This document shows, piece after piece, positions 1 through 6,655 of a stretch of DNA of 17,694 nucleotides. Made by a program: the position numbers and the translations under genes. Location of the stretch: positions 1 through 17,694 of the forward strand of contig DATIHT010000082.1 of NCBI GenBank assembly GCA_035480415.1, written 5' to 3'. The number at the start of each line of letters is the position of its first letter. Position 1 is the stretch's first letter. The notes beneath the pieces are model-generated. The model searched no databases, had not been told where the DNA came from, and saw only the letters and a list, made by a program, of their open reading frames with translations. The DNA is from DATIHT01 sp035480415. Lineage in GTDB: Bacteria > Patescibacteriota > Microgenomatia > Curtissbacterales > GWA2-41-24.

Positions 1-29
1 GCTTTTTTTAGCTTATCAAGGGGCTCCAT
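1..29 (-). CDS. possible 5' end of a gene running off the left edge
   Basis: An ATG at 29-27 on the minus strand opens a frame with no stop up to the window edge (start MEPLDKLKK). It lies just downstream of a plausible promoter (TTGATT at 68-63, 18-bp spacer, TATACT at 44-39), which would give an almost leaderless transcript. There is no Shine-Dalgarno sequence. Only nine codons are visible, so no function can be proposed and the open frame could be chance. Confidence 0.25.
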
Positions 30-38
30 TGTGCTTAG

Positions 39-68
39 AGTATACAGTTAAATGAGGCTATGAATCAA
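39..68 (-). promoter_or_regulatory. possible promoter at left edge
   Basis: On the minus strand TTGATT and TATACT are separated by 18 bp, near sigma70 consensus. The -35 box overlaps the end of the M49-like gene that stops at 65. It would drive the truncated frame at the left edge. The match is modest and AT-rich DNA produces such matches by chance. Confidence 0.25.
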
Positions 69-1507
69 TGCAAGTACTGATCTGGAGGAGGAGAAAAACT
101 AACCGGCGAAGGTGCATTTTCAGCTGTTGGCGATTTCTGCATTCTTTTAAAATGCCTTAGTTTTTCAAAAACCGAAAAGTCGCCCAAATTCCTCTTGAGG
201 AGTCTGGCATCAAAAGCGTCACCTCGAGCCAAAACAACTTCAAGCGAATGCGCAAGATTGTCAATTGTTACTCCATAAACTTCACGTATGTCATTCCATG
301 TAAATTCACCTAACTCATTGATTGATATTGCCTCTGCTTCAAGCAAAGAATTAAGAAGCACTGCTTCACCATCTAGATATACTTTTCTGTCTTTTTTATT
401 CCTGTATTGAAAATCTTCATATTCGTCTGCTGCTATTGCTAGTTCTGAAGCAAAAATCGCTTCTAATTGTTTCGTGTTCAATCCCATTCTTCCTAATACA
501 GCATGTCCAATTACTGTTGCACTCATTTCATTCATAAATGTATATTCCCCCTGAAATCTTTCTTCGTCCTGGGGTCTTCTTATTAGAGCATGCATAGTTT
601 CATGTCCATCGTAGCGGTAGGCATAGCCTTTTCGCAGCTCATAAGCACTTTGGCGCCCACGGTGTTCAACATCAACAACATCCCTGATCAAGGGTTCACG
701 AATTCTGTGAAATTTGTCAAAAAATGGTGGTTCCAATATAACTATCTCTGTACCATACTTTTCTCTCCACGTTAGTTGGCATGGATAGCTGTTACCCGTT
801 AATTCCATTGCTGCTGTTAGACCACCGTCTACCTCCGTTATATCGTATCTAATTCTCACATTCGGTCTTACCAAAATAGGCTCTTCTTTGAAATCTCCAC
901 TAATATAAGTGTCCACAACTCGGTCGACGAATGGTTGATGCTCATTTGTCATTGCTTCATCTAATGTTCCAACGTGGCCACTCATGAAATATTTTTTATT
1001 GTGACGTCGATCCTTGTATCTGTCGTACGGACCTATTACTGCCATTATTTTTGTCATAGGAGAGCCCAACCAAATAGCCTCGCTTTCCTCGTAATTGCCG
1101 TCCAGCAAATTTCTGGCTCTCGCTATCAAATATCTTTTTAAGATGGGGTCTCTCGTGTAATAAGCTGCGTCTTTAAGTTGTTCGCTGACTTCGTTTAATT
1201 GTGGACCAAATGCTTCATGATATGGGATTGCTGTCAGTTGACCCTCAGGATCTCTTCTTACAACTGTGTACTCAGAAAATATATCAGGATTTGTTGTATT
1301 TGCTTTTTCTATCTGATCATCAGACACATTCGGAGGATATGGATGAGTGTAAGTCTGATAAACGTAAGCCTTGGCAATGGAACGAACTGCGCCTGCGAGC
1401 GTGCTCAATGTAACTCTCTCTATTTCAGGGAGGGGTCCATGGTCAGGATGATGTTCCCTGGTAGGCGCGGGTTGATATTGTATATAATCTCGTCTGTCTA
1501 CAGCCAT
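65..1507 (-). CDS. M49-like metallopeptidase (dipeptidyl-peptidase III-like), zinc site intact
   Basis: 480 aa, ATG start. The family is recognised from the conserved block IFSEYTVV...IPYHEAF (about 76-100), the IGPYDRYKDRR motif (158-168), and the zinc-binding HETMH at 302-306. About 20 residues later NEMSATVIGH places Glu327 where the M49 EExxAD glutamate ligand sits. All three expected ligands (His302, His306, Glu327) and the catalytic Glu303 are therefore present. The motif is HExxH, as in bacterial M49-like proteins, rather than the HExxGH of eukaryotic DPP III. No signal peptide is visible, so it is probably cytosolic and would trim peptides. It lies 73 bp downstream of a paralogue lacking the zinc motif. 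The C-terminus (about 458-480) is a Pro/Ser-rich tail. The family call is from motif memory; the substrate is unknown. Confidence 0.72.
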   Translation of the reverse strand: MAVDRRDYIQYQPAPTREHHPDHGPLPEIERVTLSTLAGAVRSIAKAYVYQTYTHPYPPNVSDDQIEKANTTNPDIFSEYTVVRRDPEGQLTAIPYHEAFGPQLNEVSEQLKDAAYYTRDPILKRYLIARARNLLDGNYEESEAIWLGSPMTKIMAVIGPYDRYKDRRHNKKYFMSGHVGTLDEAMTNEHQPFVDRVVDTYISGDFKEEPILVRPNVRIRYDITEVDGGLTAAMELTGNSYPCQLTWREKYGTEIVILEPPFFDKFHRIREPLIRDVVDVEHRGRQSAYELRKGYAYRYDGHETMHALIRRPQDEERFQGEYTFMNEMSATVIGHAVLGRMGLNTKQLEAIFASELAIAADEYEDFQYRNKKDRKVYLDGEAVLLNSLLEAEAISINELGEFTWNDIREVYGVTIDNLAHSLEVVLARGDAFDARLLKRNLGDFSVFEKLRHFKRMQKSPTAENAPSPVSFSPPPDQYLH

Positions 1508-1516
1508 AAAAATAAT

Positions 1517-1530
1517 TCCCCATGAGGGGC
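1517..1530 (-). other. small hairpin over the ribosome-binding region
   Basis: On the minus strand CCCC-TCAT-GGGG forms a 4-bp GC stem 10 nt before the ATG of the 480-aa gene. The 3' arm GGGG is the only Shine-Dalgarno-like stretch there, so the hairpin could modulate initiation. It is too short, and its following T-run too broken, for a confident terminator call. The rest of the 73-bp gap between the two M49-like genes shows nothing else. Confidence 0.3.
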
Positions 1531-1580
1531 TTTACAAGGCACGTATTTTACTACATTTAAGGGCAGAAATATAGTGTGAT

Positions 1581-2948
1581 TCAATTTGAGAAATTTATTT
1601 TGGACAATTTTGAGTCAAAAGACTTAAAAATTTCGTAGGATAAACTTTCGTTAAGGAAATTTTCCCCATCTTCGTAGCTTCCCTGAGACAAGATTCTTAT
1701 AAATATGCTTGACAAGCTTTCTATTCCAAAGAATATCTTCGAGAAATTTGGCCAGGAAATTCCCCTAGATTGCTTAAGAGCTCCAATTTGAAAATAATAA
1801 TTAAGTGTTATGGCATCTCCTCTTAAATAATCAGATCTTATTTGGCTAGTTCTTGCAAATATCCACTCTGAAAAACACCAGCAAATATGCATGATTATCA
1901 TTGCTTCCAGATCTTTTTGATCAATTACGCCCTTGAGTACTAAATGCTTACATTGTTGAATCCCAGAGACGATGCTATTGGATTCGTCTAAAATCGGGAA
2001 CAGTTCTTTAAGCCTTGATCTTGATCCTTCATACCGATGAAGTTGCCTTGCAAGCCCGTATAACAACATCAGATAATAATTGCCTTTCCTTAGCAAATCT
2101 TCAGGGTACGATTGTTGAAAAGAATTTTCAAATATTGCCTGAAAAATTGGCAGCAATAAATTATCAAATTTATAATCGATGGATGAAAGGAAGCTCATCA
2201 CACGAGAGCCAGATTCTCTAATTGTTTGGTCGTCTGATGGAATATGTTCAGTTGAAAGTAACGCGGTTGCATTAATACCAGCAAAAATTATGTTATGTAT
2301 TGAACATACTTGAACCGTGTTCATAGATGCAAAACTGTCCGGTTTTTCGGACAAACTATTAAAAAGAACCTCGCTCATTTCTTTTGCTTTTTTAGTGTAA
2401 TAAGAATCCTTAATACCTACAAATGCCAAATATGCCATTTTTATTGAAAAACGTTTATCTAAATATCTCTCGTAAGGACCAACTAGAAATTGAAGCGTGG
2501 AGTTTTGGGTCTTCAACCAAGCTTGATCCATCTTTTTATAATCTCCTTTCAACAGAGAATCGCCTACAACTCCTAAATAATTAGATAAATTTTTGTCTTT
2601 TACAATTAGCGAAGCTTCTTTGGTGAGTTTTGCTATTTTCTGAAGGTTATTTTTATATTTTATATGGTAGGGGATAACTTTTATCCCATTTGCGGATTTT
2701 TCTACAACTGTATAAGGTGAAAAAAATTGCGGATTTTTTTTAGCTTTTTCTTCAATTTGAGCGTTAGTGAGATCAATTGGATAGAAATGCTTACTTTGAT
2801 TATCGTTATTTTCTTGTTCGGAATAAATGTTTGCAACTAAACGGGTGGCTTCTGTCAGAATTGGTAAAGCTTTTAGTTCGTCTTCAGAGAGTTCGTTGAA
2901 GATGGCTTTTTCTACCTTAAACTCTCTAATTGAGTTTTGGGATTTCAT
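1581..2948 (-). CDS. M49-like paralogue without the zinc motif (probable pseudoenzyme)
   Basis: 455 aa. It shares the M49-like framework with its downstream neighbour: FFSPYTVV...VIPYHIKY (about 75-98) and VGPYERYLDKRF (156-167). The segment RLKELFPILDESNSIVSG (312-329) matches the region of the glutamate zinc ligand, and Glu322 is kept. The helix that should carry HExxH reads LYGLAR (296-301), so both histidines and the catalytic glutamate are replaced. The downstream part, with GDAITLNYYF (377-386), is also family-like. Its ATG overlaps the greA stop as ATGA, so translation is probably coupled to greA. The base composition is visibly more AT-rich than the neighbouring housekeeping genes. 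It could be a regulatory or binding partner of the active paralogue; that is inference. Loss of zinc binding is inferred from sequence only. Confidence 0.68.
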   Translation of the reverse strand: MKSQNSIREFKVEKAIFNELSEDELKALPILTEATRLVANIYSEQENNDNQSKHFYPIDLTNAQIEEKAKKNPQFFSPYTVVEKSANGIKVIPYHIKYKNNLQKIAKLTKEASLIVKDKNLSNYLGVVGDSLLKGDYKKMDQAWLKTQNSTLQFLVGPYERYLDKRFSIKMAYLAFVGIKDSYYTKKAKEMSEVLFNSLSEKPDSFASMNTVQVCSIHNIIFAGINATALLSTEHIPSDDQTIRESGSRVMSFLSSIDYKFDNLLLPIFQAIFENSFQQSYPEDLLRKGNYYLMLLYGLARQLHRYEGSRSRLKELFPILDESNSIVSGIQQCKHLVLKGVIDQKDLEAMIIMHICWCFSEWIFARTSQIRSDYLRGDAITLNYYFQIGALKQSRGISWPNFSKIFFGIESLSSIFIRILSQGSYEDGENFLNESLSYEIFKSFDSKLSKINFSN

Positions 2949-3406
2949 TTAACTTCGAGGATTCGGTACTTCGCCTTAATGATGGGCGTAGTCACTTCGA
3001 CAATGTCACCAATTTTTGCGCCAAGCAAAGCTTGACCAACTGGAGATTCGTTGGATATTTTTCTTTTTGCAGGATCCGCTTCCATTGTACCTACAACAGT
3101 AAACTGGTCAGTGTGTCCTTCTATTTCAACAACTATTGTTGAGCCAATCATTACAAAATCTGTTTTTGCTGCTTCTTCAATTACTCTAGCGCCGTGAAGT
3201 GCCGCTTCGAGCTCTGAAATCCTGGCTTCCAGTAAACTTTGTTCTTCCTTTGCTGCATCATATTCGGAATTTTCTGCGAGGTCTCCAAATTCTCTGGCAC
3301 GATTTATTCTGTCAGCTATTGCCGGCCTAAGAACCTTTGTTAACTTGTCGTATTCCAGAGTTAAGTCTGCAAGTCCAGTCTTGGTTAGCAGAAATTTTTT
3401 GGACAT
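2945..3406 (-). CDS. greA: transcription elongation factor GreA
   Basis: 153 aa from the chosen ATG (MSKKFLLTKTGLADL), close to the usual ~158 aa. GreA rescues backtracked RNA polymerase by stimulating cleavage of the nascent RNA. The N-terminal coiled coil (about 11-75) carries the acidic tip REFGDLAENSEYDAA with Asp42 and Glu45, the equivalents of the residues that coordinate the second metal in the polymerase active site. The C-terminal domain ends with the typical ISNESPVGQALLG and a GDIVEV motif. The frame stays open to a TTG at 3466 and contains another ATG at 3415. I prefer 3406 because family homology begins there, although no clear Shine-Dalgarno precedes any of the three. The stop overlaps the next gene's start (ATGA). 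No convincing promoter was found in the 150 bp upstream. Confidence 0.93.
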   Translation of the reverse strand: MSKKFLLTKTGLADLTLEYDKLTKVLRPAIADRINRAREFGDLAENSEYDAAKEEQSLLEARISELEAALHGARVIEEAAKTDFVMIGSTIVVEIEGHTDQFTVVGTMEADPAKRKISNESPVGQALLGAKIGDIVEVTTPIIKAKYRILEVK

Positions 3407-3578
3407 TGGGTACATTGTTTTTTTATATTGAGACGTTATTTTACTTCTAAAATCATAGGTGGTCAAATTTTAGAAATTTTTACGTGCGTTGATGTTAAAT
3501 CATATTAGCGGTCTCGAATATGCGCTGTATTTTTTATTACATAATGTTTGTGAGAAATCTTACAAAAATAGATCAGTG

Positions 3579-3607
3579 TTGATGTGAAAAATTGCTTCTG
3601 CTAGAAT
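3579..3607 (+). promoter_or_regulatory. promoter of tRNA-Glu
   Basis: TTGATG (3579-3584), 17-bp spacer, TAGAAT (3602-3607). Transcription would start near 3614, about ten bases before the mature tRNA. Optimal spacing and position support it. The rest of the 3467-3624 gap shows no other recognisable element. Confidence 0.65.
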
Positions 3608-3624
3608 TGGCTTGGATTTGACGC

Positions 3625-3697
3625 GGCTCCATCGTCTAGTGGCCTAGGACATAGCGTTCTCAACGCTAGAACACCGGTTCGACTCCGGTTGGAGCCA
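3625..3697 (+). tRNA. tRNA-Glu (anticodon CTC)
   Basis: A 73-nt cloverleaf. The acceptor arms GGCTCCA (3625-3631) and TGGAGCC (3690-3696) pair fully, with discriminator A3697. The anticodon stem TAGCG/CGCTA (3652-3656/3664-3668) encloses loop TTCTCAA with anticodon CTC at 3659-3661. The T-arm is CCGGTTCGACTCCGG. The 3' CCA is not encoded (CAG follows), so it must be added by CCA nucleotidyltransferase. It has its own promoter upstream and a small hairpin terminator just downstream. Confidence 0.93.
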
Positions 3698-3701
3698 CAG
3701 C

Positions 3702-3725
3702 CGCACTCCGCGTGCGAAATTTTTT
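3702..3725 (+). terminator. intrinsic terminator of tRNA-Glu
   Basis: CGCAC (3702-3706) pairs with GTGCG (3712-3716) across a 5-nt loop, followed by AAAT and a T-rich run. The stem is short but GC-rich and correctly placed a few bases after the tRNA 3' end. Confidence 0.55.
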
Positions 3726-3748
3726 AATTTCTAATTTTTAATTTCTAA
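3721..3748 (+). repeat. tandem 14-bp AT-rich repeat (two copies)
   Basis: Two perfect head-to-tail copies of TTTTTAATTTCTAA lie between the tRNA terminator and the secreted-protein gene. The core AATTTCTAA recurs twice after that gene (4451-4502), so the gene is flanked by the same motif. Confidence 0.8.
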
Positions 3749-3771
3749 TTAATCATTAGATTGTTAATACA

Positions 3772-4446
3772 ATGAATAAAGTTTTAGCCTGCATCATTGC
3801 TATTGTTCTGGTTTTTTTAATTCCGTTTAAGGTTTTAGCTACGGATTATAATTTTCCACCAACAACCGACGGTCAAATTGCCGATGCCCTTTCGCGAATT
3901 GTTCCCGTTAGGTTTTTAGAATCGAACCCATTATTTTTTGTTATCTCCATCAAAGAAGACGTAACAGGCTTCTTTAAACCTTCGTCTGCAAAAAAAGCTG
4001 AGTTTGAAATGATTGTTTGTGGAAAACGAATAAAAGAAGCGTACACTTTGTCTCAAAAAAGTGACGTTAAAAATACAAGCAGAGCACTAAAGCTTTACTC
4101 CGACAGAGTAGATGCGATGATTAACCAGCTTAAGCGGGCCAGATCGCAAAACCAGGACACAGAAAATTTAGTTGGAGAAATGGCAGAGAATCTACGAATC
4201 CATGAAACTTTATTGGCGGCAATAAACCATGAAAACATTGGAGATGCCTACGACTTTTCGGCAAACTTTGACGCTGCTGTTTCTGCTCATACAAAAGCTG
4301 TATTTGCTTTGAATGACATTCAGCCTGGAATAAAGGATCGCTTTGTGCTTACTAAGGAAGCGAGTGTTTCTGCAACACCGGCACCTTCACCCTCTCCATA
4401 CTTGGAAGCGACTCCCTCTGTTAAACCAAAAAGAATAATATATTAA
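3772..4446 (+). CDS. secreted DUF5667-like protein
   Basis: 224 aa and the only plus-strand protein gene here. The N-terminus has Lys3, a hydrophobic core (about 4-20) and a likely cleavage site after VLA (residue 23), so it is exported. The mature part resembles the DUF5667 family of CPR/Actinobacteria: a proline-led segment (NPLFFVISIKEDVTGFF), then Lys/Glu-rich helices (KKAEFEMIVCGKRIKEA and on to about 180) that look like a helical bundle or coiled coil. The C-terminus (about 197-220) is a Pro/Ser/Thr tail (TPAPSPSPYLEATPS) ending in KPKRIIY, perhaps a wall-associated stalk. No Shine-Dalgarno precedes the ATG at 3772. Function unknown. It converges on hppA. Confidence 0.7.
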   Translation: MNKVLACIIAIVLVFLIPFKVLATDYNFPPTTDGQIADALSRIVPVRFLESNPLFFVISIKEDVTGFFKPSSAKKAEFEMIVCGKRIKEAYTLSQKSDVKNTSRALKLYSDRVDAMINQLKRARSQNQDTENLVGEMAENLRIHETLLAAINHENIGDAYDFSANFDAAVSAHTKAVFALNDIQPGIKDRFVLTKEASVSATPAPSPSPYLEATPSVKPKRIIY

Positions 4447-4505
4447 AATTTTAAATTTCTAATTTTAAATTTTTAATGAAATCTTAATGTTTAAATTTCT
4501 AAAAC
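4446..4505. repeat. AT-rich convergent intergenic region with repeated AATTTCTAA-type motif
   Basis: TTAAATTTCTAA occurs at 4451-4462 and again at 4491-4502, sharing AATTTCTAA with the repeats before the 3772 gene. The stretch sits between the convergent stops of the secreted protein and hppA. It holds no GC-rich terminator stem, only weak AT-only self-complementarity. Confidence 0.6.
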
Positions 4506-4512
4506 CAATAAT

Positions 4513-6567
4513 TTAAACCAAAAAGGGTATAAGTAATAATGCGACTATGTTTATTATCTTAATCATGGGGTTAATTGCAGGACCGGCTGTATCTTTATAA
4601 GGATCCCCTACTGTGTCTCCTGTAACTGCTGCTTTATGAGCTTCTGAACCTTTACCGCCAAAGTTTCCTGATTCTATATATTTTTTAGCATTGTCCCACG
4701 CTGCTCCACCCGTTGTCATGGAAAGCGCCACAAAAATTCCAGAGACGATTGCACCAATTAGGAGACCACCAAGGGCTTTTGTGCCAAGCGTGAAACCTAT
4801 TAGTATTGGGGCAACGAGGGGAATTAGCGCAGGCACAACCATAAGCTTTAATGCTTTTTGGGTAACAATATCTACTGCTTTGTCGTATTGAGGTTTGTCC
4901 TTGCCTGTTAAGATTCCGGGAAATTCTTTAAATTGTCTTCGTACCTCATCAACAACTGCTGCTCCCGCTATACCAACTGCTTCCATCGCGTACGAAGCAA
5001 AGAGAAATGGCAAAGATGCGCCAATTAGAAGACCGACAAGAACCTTAGGGTCGGACAGGGAAAAATCTACATTCAGGCCTCTTGCTGCCAACTCCTGAGT
5101 ATATGATGCAAATAGGACAAGCGCAGCCAGAGCTGCTGATGCTATTGCGTAACCTTTGGTTATTGCCTTTGTCGTATTTCCAACTGCATCAAGAGGGTCT
5201 GTGATATCTCTTACTTCTTTGGGCATATTGGCCATTTCTGCAATACCACCAGCGTTGTCCGTTATCGGACCATAGGCGTCAATTGCCACAATTATTCCGG
5301 TTAGGGACAACATCGAAACTGCTGCAATTGCAATGCCGTAAAGACCAGCAAGCTGATAGGCAATAAGAATTCCGGCACAGATTACAATAACCGGCCAGAA
5401 TGTTGACCTAAGTGAAACTGCCAATCCTGCAATCATGTTTGTTGCATGGCCAGTGGTGGAAGCTTCTGCGATGTGTTGGACCGGTTTAAATTTGGTTGCT
5501 GTGTAATATTCTGTAATTAAAACCATAAGGATCGTGACAAAGATCCCAACAAGCGACGCAAAATAAATATTGATTGGATCAAATGTACCGTTAGCGTTGG
5601 TCATAATCATGGTTGCTGGATAAAAACCCAATGCAGAAAGCGCAGCAGCAACAAGAAGACCAACATAAAGCGCTCCCATTATGCTTTTATTTCTGGGGAG
5701 TTTAACGAAAAATGTTGCGACTATTGTTCCTATTAAGGAAACTGCACCAAGCACCAGCGGGTATAGAATGACACTAATTGAATTTGGAAAAATCAATGAT
5801 CCCAGAAGCATTGCAGCAACCATGGTTACTGCGTAAGTTTCGAAAAGATCTGCGGCCATTCCGGCACAATCCCCAACGTTATCCCCAACGTTATCGGCAA
5901 TAACTGCCGGATTTCTTGGGTCATCTTCCGGAATTCCGGCTTCTGCTTTTCCTACTAAATCTGCTCCGACGTCTGCTCCTTTTGTGTAGATTCCTCCACC
6001 AAGCCTGGCGAAAATGGAAATTAGAGAGCCGCCGAATCCAAGACCAACAAGACCAGCTAAATCTCCGGTTGCACCATAAAAACCGGCAACTGCCAGGAGC
6101 GCTAAACCGGCAACAAGTAACCCTGTTACTGCCCCGCCTGAAAATGCCATTGAAAGTGCTTTTGCCAGACCCAATCTTGCGGCTTGTGCTGTTCTAACAT
6201 TGGCCCTTACAGAAATATTCATACCAATGAACCCAGATGCTGCCGATGCGATTGCACCAACAAGGAAACCAACTGCTGCCGTTGTTGAAATTAATGTTGC
6301 TATTATCCCAAAGATTATTACTGCAACTACTGCAACGACCATATATTGTCTTTGAAGATAAGCGCTGGCTCCCTGGGCGATTGCATCTGAAATTGCGCGC
6401 ATCTTTTCGTTACCTGCGTCTGCTGAAATTATTCTGAATGATGTAATTACTCCATACAAAATAGCTGCAGTTGCTGCAGCTAGGGCGATTGGGAGGCCTA
6501 AGGCTGGATTTAGATTTACCAGGTTCACAATGTGCGTATTATCGGTGATAAATTGGGGAAAAATCAA
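4513..6567 (-). CDS. hppA: membrane-bound proton-translocating pyrophosphatase, K+-independent type
   Basis: 684 aa, about 16 membrane segments. It hydrolyses pyrophosphate and pumps H+ across the membrane, recovering energy from biosynthetic PPi. Substrate-binding signatures are intact: DVGADLVGK (199-207) with the acidic EDDPRNPAVIADNVGDN stretch, DNVGDNVGDCAGMAADLFE (225-243), and GDTVGDPYKDTAGPA (650-664). In GNTTKA (463-468) Lys467 occupies the position where K+-dependent enzymes have Ala, which classifies this as K+-independent and hence, by family knowledge, H+-pumping. The longest frame begins with TTG at 6567. A GTG at 6528 or 6519 would start closer to the first membrane helix; no Shine-Dalgarno decides. 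It lies downstream of lon across a REP-like palindrome. Confidence 0.95.
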   Translation of the reverse strand: MIFPQFITDNTHIVNLVNLNPALGLPIALAAATAAILYGVITSFRIISADAGNEKMRAISDAIAQGASAYLQRQYMVVAVVAVIIFGIIATLISTTAAVGFLVGAIASAASGFIGMNISVRANVRTAQAARLGLAKALSMAFSGGAVTGLLVAGLALLAVAGFYGATGDLAGLVGLGFGGSLISIFARLGGGIYTKGADVGADLVGKAEAGIPEDDPRNPAVIADNVGDNVGDCAGMAADLFETYAVTMVAAMLLGSLIFPNSISVILYPLVLGAVSLIGTIVATFFVKLPRNKSIMGALYVGLLVAAALSALGFYPATMIMTNANGTFDPINIYFASLVGIFVTILMVLITEYYTATKFKPVQHIAEASTTGHATNMIAGLAVSLRSTFWPVIVICAGILIAYQLAGLYGIAIAAVSMLSLTGIIVAIDAYGPITDNAGGIAEMANMPKEVRDITDPLDAVGNTTKAITKGYAIASAALAALVLFASYTQELAARGLNVDFSLSDPKVLVGLLIGASLPFLFASYAMEAVGIAGAAVVDEVRRQFKEFPGILTGKDKPQYDKAVDIVTQKALKLMVVPALIPLVAPILIGFTLGTKALGGLLIGAIVSGIFVALSMTTGGAAWDNAKKYIESGNFGGKGSEAHKAAVTGDTVGDPYKDTAGPAINPMIKIINIVALLLIPFLV

Positions 6568-6579
6568 GTTGCAACCACT

Positions 6580-6637
6580 GTCATCCTGAACTTGATTGGG
6601 GATCTAGATTAAGATTCCGAAACAAGTTCGGAATGAC
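6580..6637. repeat. REP-like imperfect palindrome
   Basis: GTCATCCTGAACTTG (6580-6594) is the near-perfect reverse complement of CAAGTTCGGAATGAC (6623-6637), giving a 58-bp palindromic element. It fills most of the 88-bp gap between lon and hppA. A half-element of the same type (CCTGAA...TTCGGGATGACA) lies at 14789-14814. As RNA it would fold into a stable hairpin that could protect or separate the lon and hppA messages. Confidence 0.75.
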
Positions 6638-6655
6638 AAAGTATATTTTGAGTGG

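Noticed and set aside
3407..3466. Upstream extension of greA to a TTG or to the ATG at 3415
   Set aside because: The extra residues (TTYDFRSKITSQYKK...) do not resemble GreA, whose homology starts at MSKKFLLT. The 3415 ATG cannot be excluded.
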